DNA from: an uncultured Opitutia bacterium
GTDB taxonomy: Bacteria; Verrucomicrobiota; Verrucomicrobiia; Opitutales; UBA953
Direction of reading: 5' to 3'
Assembly (NCBI GenBank): GCA_903829855.1
Contig: CAIKRN010000266.1
Span: 1 to 5,324, forward strand
DNA: 5,324 bases
This document shows positions 1 to 5,323 of this stretch, piece by piece (position 1 is the first letter of the stretch; the number at the start of each line of letters is the position of its first letter). The notes under the pieces were generated by a model. That model was not told the DNA's origin, ran no database searches, and worked only from the letters and a program-made list of their open reading frames with translations. The translations under genes were made by a program, and so were the position numbers.

Positions 1-1
1 G

Positions 2-1138
2 ACGACGCCGACGCTGATCGTCTCGGACATGCATATCGGCACCACCATGTGGCAGACGGCGTTGCTCCGGTCGGTGGGCGTGGACGCGGAGGCCCGTACG
101 CTTTCAAAGCACGCGCAGTATGCCGCCAGCGAGACAGTCAGCCGCGATGCGTTCTTCCTGAATCTCGCCGAATGGTCGGAGGCGCAGGTGCGCGAGGAAT
201 TTGCCCACCAGGCCGGCCTGCGTAAGCTGCGCCATGCGCTGTGCAGTTTCCCGCCGTCGCGCCTCGAGGCACTGACCAAGCTGCCGACTTCGGTGAAGCT
301 TATCCTGAACATCGGCCACCGTATTCATATCAGCGTCGCCGCCGAGCGGCTCGAGGAAGTCACTCGTCATCTGCGTGTCATGGCAGCGGATCCGCGCTAC
401 GTCTTGGCGACGATGTCGGAATATGATTTCCACTACACCAAGTATTACACCGGAGTGGAACTGCGCCGCTTACCGGTTGTCTGCGCCCATCTGGCGCCCG
501 AACTGCTGGCCGGCCCCTATGCGCCCGCGAACCGCATCGTGCTCATCGGCCCTTCGCACAACCTCGATACAATCATCGGTTTTGCGAACGACCTCGCCGC
601 TCTGAATCAGCAAAGTGCGGTCTACGCTGCCCGCCATGGCTTCGAACCATACACGTTCGAATTCATTAAGAAAGTCTATCCCGGCAACACGGCTTCGCCG
701 GAGAACCTCGCCCGGCATCCGGCCGTGCTGATGAATCCCTATTCGGCCTTCTCCATCTCGATGGTGGAGCTGTACCAGATGAACCTGCCGTTTTTCGTGC
801 CGTCGGACGAGCTCCTCGTCGACCAGATGGGTGATGTACGGCTGCACCCGCTTTATCAAACCCAGGCGGCCGTCGATGAGTTGGAGCGCCATCATCCGGC
901 CGCCGCTTCGGGGTACGCTTACTCGCCCAACGATTCCTCGGCCGCGGCACAGCGGGCCTGGTTGCCGCACATGTATTTCAATCAGGTCGCCCACGCGCAG
1001 CGCTGGGGTTCACCCGAGGAGCTTTTTGAAAAACTCTATCGCACGGACCTGGTCGCCTTGCACGGCCAGATGGAAGCCGAGAACCAGCACCTCTTCGCCG
1101 AACAAGCCCGCGCTTGGGCGGAGCTACAACTCGGCTGA
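2..1138 (+). CDS. Glycosyltransferase-like protein, 5'-truncated by the window edge
   Basis: The frame is open from base 2 to a TGA at 1136-1138 (378 residues visible). The first in-frame ATG is at 29, but the preceding codons read TTPTLIVSD, a plausible beta strand running straight into MHIGTT, so the true start is probably upstream and this is a C-terminal portion. The most telling part is around bases 731-805: NPYSAFSISMVELY followed by QMNLPFFVPS. This pattern (Pro/Tyr/Ser, then a Glu-Leu-Tyr helix, then a short strand ending in Pro-Ser) resembles the donor-binding region of GT-B glycosyltransferases, where a conserved Glu sits in such a helix. A hydrophobic strand RIVLIGPSHNL (bases 536-568) precedes it, as in a Rossmann half-domain. 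No signal peptide or membrane span is visible, so a cytoplasmic enzyme is expected. The neighbouring sugar transferases support the role. I cannot assign a named family, donor or acceptor; it could be another Rossmann-fold protein. Confidence 0.75.
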   Translation, partial: TTPTLIVSDMHIGTTMWQTALLRSVGVDAEARTLSKHAQYAASETVSRDAFFLNLAEWSEAQVREEFAHQAGLRKLRHALCSFPPSRLEALTKLPTSVKLILNIGHRIHISVAAERLEEVTRHLRVMAADPRYVLATMSEYDFHYTKYYTGVELRRLPVVCAHLAPELLAGPYAPANRIVLIGPSHNLDTIIGFANDLAALNQQSAVYAARHGFEPYTFEFIKKVYPGNTASPENLARHPAVLMNPYSAFSISMVELYQMNLPFFVPSDELLVDQMGDVRLHPLYQTQAAVDELERHHPAAASGYAYSPNDSSAAAQRAWLPHMYFNQVAHAQRWGSPEELFEKLYRTDLVALHGQMEAENQHLFAEQARAWAELQLG

Positions 1139-1459
1139 CACAGGCCGCCCATTTATTCGACGGGCGCAATACAGTTGCTGGCGATTTTTCCGGTTACCCG
1201 CACGCCGAAACCAAGGGGCCGTTGGGACATGTCCGCACCTTAGCCCACATCCACATGGGAGGCAGAAGGCTTTTGAAATCATTTTTTCATACCTGACGGC
1301 AGTAGGGTAGAGTGGGTTCATGCGTCGGCTCCACCGACCTTCTTGAAGCGCAGTCGATGCCGCCGCGCACGCACGGTGTCATGCCAGACGCGCCCCATTT
1401 CTCGCCCTGATTTGGCGGGAAACTTACCGTGGGCTTAAGGCGGGCACCGATCGGGGGGC
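1139..1459. other. Convergent intergenic gap without a credible gene
   Basis: This 321-base stretch lies between the 3' ends of the + strand glycosyltransferase-like gene and the - strand GT25 gene. Short open frames exist on both strands, but they start and stop inside flanking genes, have no recognisable motif and show Pro/Arg-rich shadow composition. Visible structure is limited. There is a 5-bp inverted repeat CGCCC/GGGCG just after the first stop (1146-1150 and 1162-1166), a perfect 10-base palindrome GGACATGTCC (1225-1234), the stronger hairpin at 1398-1422 listed separately, and an 8-base palindrome CCGATCGG (1447-1454). No T-rich tract follows any of them. I see no tRNA-like or IS-like structure. 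Confidence 0.6.
1398..1422. terminator. Candidate hairpin between convergent genes (possible terminator)
   Basis: Read on the + strand, TTTCTCGCC (1398-1406) pairs with GGCGGGAAA (1414-1422) around a 7-base loop, giving 9 bp with one U-G wobble. On the - strand the wobble becomes a C-A mismatch splitting two 4-bp stems. It sits 38 bases past the stop of the - strand GT25 gene and 260 bases past the + strand stop. No run of T follows on either strand, so it is not a classic intrinsic terminator. It could protect a 3' end or be chance. Confidence 0.28.
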
Positions 1460-2242
1460 TTATGCCGTTCGCGGGGAAGGGTATTTTCGGACGCCGCGGA
1501 AACGAATCCCCAGTTGCCAGAGGACGACTTCCCGGTGGCAACGTTGGCGCAAATCCCGCCCGGCACGAAGAATCTCTCGGTAAACCTTATACATGATTGT
1601 CGATGGTGGCTTGATGCGTCCGCCAATCAGGGAGGGCGCCAGGTCATCGTGTGTCACGAGTTCGGGTTCGGTATTAAGAATAATACACCCGTGCGCGGTT
1701 TCCTCATCCAGGTAGCTATCAAGACTGACGCAGAAGCGGCGGCACCCTTTCAGGAGATGCTGGGCTGCAGCTGGGCTGAGTAGGTAGGCAACGCCAGAGA
1801 AACTCGGGGAGGTTGGGCGCACCAGTTTCACACCCACTGCTGGTTCAAGCCAAAGCCTCGCGGGGCGGCGGATGGCGCCATACAGGCGGATGATATATCC
1901 GGTGCGCTGGGCGATTGCTGATAAGCATGGGAGGAGGGCGGGAACGGCGGTGAGCAGGCGAGCGTCGTCTTCAATAATGAGGACGGGGTCGGTACCTCGG
2001 GCGACGGTCTCCCAAGCATTACGGTGTGCAAGAAAGCAGCCGACTTCACCAGCGGTCAGGCCATACCCAAACTGGCGCAACCGCTTCGCGTGGTCGTAGT
2101 CCGGAAACTCTTCGGCCGGGGTCTTGATAAAGACGGCGGGGGACACTTCAAATGGCACGTGCATTGTCTCGAGATGCGCGGAAATGTCAGCGCATCGTGG
2201 GCTGCCCGGCGAAGTAATGACGAGTAGTCGTAAAGCAGTCAT
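1460..2242 (-). CDS. GT25 family glycosyltransferase (LPS/LOS-type sugar transferase)
   Basis: A complete 260-residue protein of usual length for short bacterial GT25 enzymes. After the first strand (ALRLLVIT, residues 3-10) and SPR/ADI helix comes the family hallmark LTAGEVGCFLAHRNAW (62-77), then VLIIEDD (88-93). That EDD is the GT25 counterpart of the DXD motif that binds the metal and nucleotide sugar. SLDSYLDEE (173-181) matches the second conserved acidic segment. All key residues are present, so it should be active. Known members such as LgtB/LpsA-type enzymes transfer galactose or glucose to lipooligosaccharide at the cytoplasmic membrane face; the actual sugar here is unknown. The ATG at 2242 is chosen because the family core begins immediately after it. 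The frame stays open upstream to 2437, but those 65 codons look non-conserved and run across the divergent promoter region. No Shine-Dalgarno sequence precedes the start. The C-terminal 40 residues are rich in Arg. Confidence 0.9.
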   Translation of the reverse strand: MTALRLLVITSPGSPRCADISAHLETMHVPFEVSPAVFIKTPAEEFPDYDHAKRLRQFGYGLTAGEVGCFLAHRNAWETVARGTDPVLIIEDDARLLTAVPALLPCLSAIAQRTGYIIRLYGAIRRPARLWLEPAVGVKLVRPTSPSFSGVAYLLSPAAAQHLLKGCRRFCVSLDSYLDEETAHGCIILNTEPELVTHDDLAPSLIGGRIKPPSTIMYKVYREILRAGRDLRQRCHREVVLWQLGIRFRGVRKYPSPRTA

Positions 2243-2398
2243 TGGCTGACTATGGAATAGGGCGCGCACCCGACAGCACCAGAATTTTCGTGCGATTAAA
2301 TGGAGGCCTAAGCTGACCGTAACATAGGGTCTACTGCCTATACTAATCTTGCTTTCAGGACTATTAAAGTTATCGAAGTAAGTTAGCATCGCACCTCG
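2243..2398. promoter_or_regulatory. Divergent intergenic region with candidate -10 box
   Basis: This 156-base region separates two divergently transcribed GT25 genes and is visibly richer in A+T than the coding sequence around it, as expected for a promoter region. For the rightward genes, TATACT at 2339-2344 matches the sigma-70 -10 consensus at five of six positions. The best -35-like sequence, CTGACC (2313-2318), lies 20 bases away, which is longer than optimal. A second weak pair is TTGCTT (2349-2354) with TATCGA (2371-2376). For the leftward gene nothing better than a weak TTTAAT (2296-2301 reversed) was found. The placement is strong evidence for promoters here; the exact boxes are tentative. 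Confidence 0.4.
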
Positions 2399-2406
2399 AT
2401 GCTGAC
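2382..2406. promoter_or_regulatory. 10-bp inverted repeat at the start of the rightward GT25 gene
   Basis: GTTAGCATCG (2382-2391) and CGATGCTGAC (2397-2406) form a 10-bp stem with one U-G wobble and a 5-base loop, CACCT. It ends four bases before the ATG at 2411 and contains the alternative ATG at 2399, so in mRNA it would cover the ribosome docking region. It could act as a translation-limiting hairpin or, as DNA, as an operator for a dimeric regulator serving both divergent genes. On the opposite strand the loop reads AGGTG, immediately before another ATG at 2389. The structure is read directly; the function is inference. Confidence 0.4.
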
Positions 2407-2410
2407 CTTC

Positions 2411-3139
2411 ATGAATATCCGTGCGTTTATAATTCACTTAGAACGGTCCGAGCAACGCCGGCGGCAGGCGGAGTGGATCATCGCGCATTGCCCAATCTCC
2501 TGCGAAATGATCGCCGCGGTCGACGGGTTAGTTATGGATACAGAAGCTGCTCGCGCTTATCAGCCTGACCTGCTGAAGCCGCATTATCCCTTCGAATTGC
2601 GCAAGTCCGAGATAGCCGTATTTCTGAGTCATCGTAAGTGCTGGCAACGCATCGTGAGCGAGGGGCTCGATGCGGGTCTGATTTTGGAGGATGATGTGGA
2701 ATTTGACCCGCTCGCTTTACAGGCGGCCTTGGATTTAGCGAAGAAAGCGGGGCCTGGTGCTTATGTTCGCTTGCCGAAGAGTCAACGCGAGTCGGCTCGC
2801 GAGATCTCAGCGATGGCGGGAGCGACCCAATTGTTCATTGCCAAGGGGATTGGTTTAGGCGCCATGGCTCAGCTTGTGACGATTGCAGCCGCTCGGAAGC
2901 TTTTGGCCGCGACCGAATCCTTCGATCGCCCCGTCGACACATTCATGCAGATGCGCTGGCATCATGGCGTGAGGGTTTTTTCGGTCCAGCCCAACTCCAT
3001 CCGCGAGATCTCGGGGGAGTTAGGGGGAAGCACCATCCATAAGAAGTTCGCGTTCTTTACTAAATTTAAACGCGAAATTAAACGATCCAACTATCGACTT
3101 AAAGTGGCCTATTTGTCGCGACGCTCTGGCCAGCCATGA
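2411..3139 (+). CDS. GT25 family glycosyltransferase, second divergent copy
   Basis: A 242-residue protein with the GT25 architecture. The first strand NIRAFIIHLERS (2-13) matches the typical family opening, with R15-R18 following. SEIAVFLSHRKCW (66-78) and LILEDDVEFDP (90-100) carry the conserved SH and catalytic/metal-binding EDD, and PVDTFMQ (174-180) is the downstream conserved Asp segment. It is predicted to transfer a hexose to an oligosaccharide acceptor in lipooligosaccharide or capsule assembly; donor and linkage cannot be told. ATG 2411 is chosen because the family core starts right at it. ATG 2399 would add only MLTF, and neither has a good Shine-Dalgarno. It diverges from the leftward GT25 gene and shares only the family motifs with it, so the two probably have different specificities. 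The last 33 residues hold eleven Lys/Arg and one acidic residue, suggesting a membrane-docking tail. Its stop overlaps the next start (ATGA). Confidence 0.9.
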   Translation: MNIRAFIIHLERSEQRRRQAEWIIAHCPISCEMIAAVDGLVMDTEAARAYQPDLLKPHYPFELRKSEIAVFLSHRKCWQRIVSEGLDAGLILEDDVEFDPLALQAALDLAKKAGPGAYVRLPKSQRESAREISAMAGATQLFIAKGIGLGAMAQLVTIAAARKLLAATESFDRPVDTFMQMRWHHGVRVFSVQPNSIREISGELGGSTIHKKFAFFTKFKREIKRSNYRLKVAYLSRRSGQP

Positions 3140-4197
3140 GCCGGGCGACCACTCCATCGCTCGTCCCGTCCGCCTGGGCCTCGTTGATGTGTACGCACCA
3201 TCGTGAGAACTCAATTTTCCAACGCGGAGATGGACATAGCGAAGGGGAGACTGCACTGCCGTACGGCTTGATCCGCGAACATTTCCGGGCCGCGGGTATC
3301 GAGCTCAACACGCCCGACCTTAATCTTGGCCGCCCCGTGCTTTTTGAATTACACGTCAACGCCCGGCGACAGTCACCGAAGTCCCGGGCATATGTTTACC
3401 TTTTCGAAAATCCGCTGATTCGGCCCCTTAACCGTAATCATGCGGCCCTCGCTCGCTACGCACGCTGGTTCACTTGGGATCAGACTTTGCTGACGGATCC
3501 ACGCGCGTCGTCGCTGCTTTATCCTGCCTGTGGACCAGTCGTATCAAGGGCGGGGCCGGAAAGCCGCGACCTGTTTCTTGTCCATGTTGCTTCCAACAAG
3601 GCGCTCTTGACGGTGGACCCGCGGGACCAGTATCAGGTCCGGGCGCTCATCATTCGCTGGTATGAGGAAAACGCACCGATGGACTTCCATCTTTATGGTC
3701 GCGGATGGGAGTACCCCGCTGCGTTGTCCGGCGGATGGGGTCGAGTGTGTCATCAGTGGCGCAAAACCCTTGGAAAATTCTATGCGCCGGTTTCCCCTTA
3801 CCGTACTTGGCGCGGGACGATTGAAAATAAAATGATTCTGTTGGGTCGAGCCCGATTTTGCATCGCCCATGAGAACTGTCGGGACTTGGCCGGCTACGTG
3901 ACCGAAAAGCTTTTCGACTGTTTTCGCACGGGCTGTGTCCCGATCTACGTCGGCCCAAAAGAGATTCACGATTTGATTCCGGCGGCGTGTTTTATCGATG
4001 GACGCCAATTCGCGAATCCAGCTGCCATGGATGCGTATCTCCGGGGAGTGAATGATGAGCAGTACCGCGGCTACCAGCAAGCCGCCCAGGCTTTCATGCA
4101 GTCGGCCGCGGCGAAACTTTTTCGCCCAGCAGATTTTGCTACTCGGTTGACGGATGAAATCCTTAAGGATCTCGCCGTCGCAGGGCTCTTTCGCTAA
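3136..4197 (+). CDS. GT10 family fucosyltransferase (alpha-1,3/1,4 type)
   Basis: A 353-residue protein with a clear GT10 C-terminal domain. IENKMILLGRARFCIAHENC (229-248), GYVTEKLFDCF (253-263), GCVPIYVG (266-273) and IPAACFID (281-288) follow the family order. By analogy with Helicobacter pylori FucT, N247 of HEN and E257/K258 of TEK would bind GDP-fucose. YVYLFENP (87-94) followed by ARWFTWDQTLL (109-119) lines up with the GEN-to-GFD stretch of FucT, making E91 the probable catalytic base. This is motif-level alignment by eye. There is no signal peptide, membrane anchor or C-terminal heptad repeats like those of H. pylori. It should add L-fucose (or a related GDP-deoxysugar) to a GlcNAc- or Glc-containing acceptor on the cytoplasmic side. 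The ATG overlaps the preceding GT25 stop by four bases, indicating translational coupling; no Shine-Dalgarno is evident. The length is within the family's range. Confidence 0.92.
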   Translation: MSRATTPSLVPSAWASLMCTHHRENSIFQRGDGHSEGETALPYGLIREHFRAAGIELNTPDLNLGRPVLFELHVNARRQSPKSRAYVYLFENPLIRPLNRNHAALARYARWFTWDQTLLTDPRASSLLYPACGPVVSRAGPESRDLFLVHVASNKALLTVDPRDQYQVRALIIRWYEENAPMDFHLYGRGWEYPAALSGGWGRVCHQWRKTLGKFYAPVSPYRTWRGTIENKMILLGRARFCIAHENCRDLAGYVTEKLFDCFRTGCVPIYVGPKEIHDLIPAACFIDGRQFANPAAMDAYLRGVNDEQYRGYQQAAQAFMQSAAAKLFRPADFATRLTDEILKDLAVAGLFR

Positions 4198-4324
4198 GTT
4201 AACTCAAGTGAGGGCGACCGCATAGCGCGCCGCCCCAACAGGGTTTTATCGCCTGCCTCGAGCAAGCCTCAGCCGGCGGTGATAAGAGATTGCTGATACC
4301 CGCGAAAACTTATGATGGGTGGGC
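4198..4324. other. Short intergenic gap with weak hairpins
   Basis: This 127-base gap separates the fucosyltransferase gene from the next + strand gene, so the two may not be tightly cotranscribed. An 8-base palindrome AGTTAACT (4197-4204) covers the stop region. GGGCG/CGCCC could form a 5-bp stem, with a TTTT at 4244-4247 a few bases beyond it, a poor terminator at best. TTATCGCC (4246-4253) pairs with GGTGATAA (4278-4285) as 8 bp with one wobble around a 24-base loop. None is convincing alone. Confidence 0.35.
4290..4316 (+). promoter_or_regulatory. Possible promoter very close to the downstream start codon
   Basis: TATGAT at 4311-4316 matches the -10 consensus at five of six positions, and TTGCTG at 4290-4295 gives a partial -35 with a 15-base spacer, shorter than usual. 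The ATG at 4325 lies only eight bases beyond the -10 box, so transcription from here would yield a leaderless or nearly leaderless mRNA. The match could be chance, since TATGAT also overlaps a stop codon of the upstream frame. Confidence 0.25.
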
Positions 4325-5107
4325 ATGCCACCGCGGGTCCATCTTCTCAGCTTCGCGAGCTCACGTATGGGGTCGCTGCATCGGCTACGTCGAGAAGCCA
4401 AGGCCATGGGATGTTTCGCCTCCATCACGTTGCTTTCCGCTGGCGATCTGGGCACCGACTACTGGTCGGCCTGCGGCGACTTCGTGCGGACGCACCCTCG
4501 TCGAGGCTTCGGCTTCTGGTCCTGGAAACCCTACATCATTCACCGTCAACTGGCATCGCTGCCCGAGGGCGATGTACTATTGTATCTGGACGCGGGCTAT
4601 TCGCTAAATGAAGAAGGCCGAGCGCGTTTCCAGGAATATATTTCACGTGCCTGTGCGCATCCCTCAGGCTGGTTTGTTTTCGAGACTGGGCATCCGATCG
4701 GCCCCTATACCAAGCGCTCCCTGTTGCAAAAGCACGGGGCGGATGACGCGACGACACGCGCCCTCGCAATGCTGCAGGCGGGCTGCCAATTCATCGTCGC
4801 CCGCCCAGATAATGTCACCCTGGCGAAGCAATGGTATGAGGCCATGCAGGAGCGGGCCATGGTTGACGATTCGCCGGCGGCGGACGAATTCCCCGGCTTC
4901 ATCGCCCATCGCCACGATCAGAGCGTCTTCTCGATCCTGGCCCATCGCCGTGGCATCGATCACGTCACCGATGAAACCGGGTGGGCACCGGACTGGAATG
5001 CTCATCTGGATTACCCAATCCACACCCGCCGCTGGAAGCATCGCATCGGCTGGCCGACCGCTTGGTTGCGCCGAGCCTGGCTTGGGAGAATTCTCCGTCG
5101 GCTCTAA
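4325..5107 (+). CDS. Glycosyltransferase-like protein with FWSWKP and LYLDAG motifs
   Basis: A complete 260-residue protein. RGFGFWSWKPYII (60-72) followed by GDVLLYLDAGY (82-92) recalls the GT-A-type sequence in which an aromatic WxWKP segment is followed by a strand ending in an acidic DXD-like site. Here the site reads DAG, with a single Asp. Later come GCQFIVARP (153-161) and HRHDQSVFSIL (195-205); an Asp-Gln pair in such a helix is typical of the acceptor side of several capsule and mannan glycosyltransferase families. The named family is uncertain. Placement among GT25 and GT10 genes supports a sugar-transfer role. ATG 4325 is preferred because the hydrophobic opening VHLLSFAS follows it and the G-rich GGGTGGG precedes it; an in-frame GTG at 4319 would add two residues, and a stop at 4313 bars anything longer. 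The C-terminal tail (233-260) has nine Lys/Arg, four Trp and no acidic residue, pointing to peripheral membrane binding. Confidence 0.8.
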   Translation: MPPRVHLLSFASSRMGSLHRLRREAKAMGCFASITLLSAGDLGTDYWSACGDFVRTHPRRGFGFWSWKPYIIHRQLASLPEGDVLLYLDAGYSLNEEGRARFQEYISRACAHPSGWFVFETGHPIGPYTKRSLLQKHGADDATTRALAMLQAGCQFIVARPDNVTLAKQWYEAMQERAMVDDSPAADEFPGFIAHRHDQSVFSILAHRRGIDHVTDETGWAPDWNAHLDYPIHTRRWKHRIGWPTAWLRRAWLGRILRRL

Positions 5108-5323
5108 TTAGCGACGCCAGCCGGCTTTCCAGAGCAGTCCGTCGAGTTTGGTGCCAATACTGGAAAGGTGTCGGCCGAGACCCGTGCCGAGCGCATGATC
5201 GCGCAGGCCGCGATCACGGTAGATGCGGGGGCGATCGGTCCATGGGGTCGCGAGGAAGCGACGCCAGGCCGCGAGGTGCTCTCTTTCGTCGAACCAACTC
5301 GGCGGAGTGTCGCCGTTGAACCA
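5108..5323 (-). CDS. Unrecognised protein, C-terminal 71 residues only
   Basis: On the - strand an open frame enters from the right window edge and ends with TAA at 5108-5110; its start lies outside the window. The visible part begins WFNGDTPPSWFDERE, continues with HLAAWRRFLATPW and ends with HLSSIGTKLDGLLWKAGWRR. The composition is that of a real protein (Trp-rich, mixed charge, no low-complexity bias) and better than the + strand frame over the same bases, which is Arg/Ser/Gly-rich. I do not recognise the family. The context suggests another polysaccharide-locus enzyme, and the amphipathic, basic C-terminus resembles those of the neighbouring transferases. It converges on the upstream gene with no bases between the stop codons. 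Confidence 0.6.
   Translation of the reverse strand, partial: WFNGDTPPSWFDEREHLAAWRRFLATPWTDRPRIYRDRGLRDHALGTGLGRHLSSIGTKLDGLLWKAGWRR

Noticed and set aside
470..994. Long - strand open frame of 174 codons inside the first gene
   Set aside because: It lies wholly antisense to a frame with clear protein character, has no recognisable motif and has the Arg/Gly/Val-rich make-up of a shadow frame in GC-rich DNA.
1225..1234. Perfect palindrome GGACATGTCC as an operator
   Set aside because: Several 10-base palindromes are expected by chance in a window of this length, and it is far from any start codon.
1273..1308. TTGAAA with TAGGGT as a promoter in the convergent gap
   Set aside because: The spacing of 24 bases is too long and no credible gene follows.
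1431..1462. GGGCTTA occurring twice, 25 bases apart, at the end of the leftward GT25 gene
   Set aside because: It is only seven bases long with no further similarity around the copies, so it is probably chance.
1124..1541. Two short - strand open frames in the gap between gene 1 and the leftward GT25
   Set aside because: They are Pro/Arg/Cys-rich, overlap the ends of real genes and have neither motifs nor ribosome binding sites.
3544..4080. - strand open frame of 178 codons opposite the fucosyltransferase
   Set aside because: It is antisense to a gene with unmistakable GT10 motifs and has no motif of its own.
4981..5319. + strand open frame of 112 codons across the end of the window
   Set aside because: Its first part overlaps the FWSWKP gene in another frame, and the rest is antisense to the more protein-like - strand frame. 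Its composition is Arg/Ser/Gly-rich.
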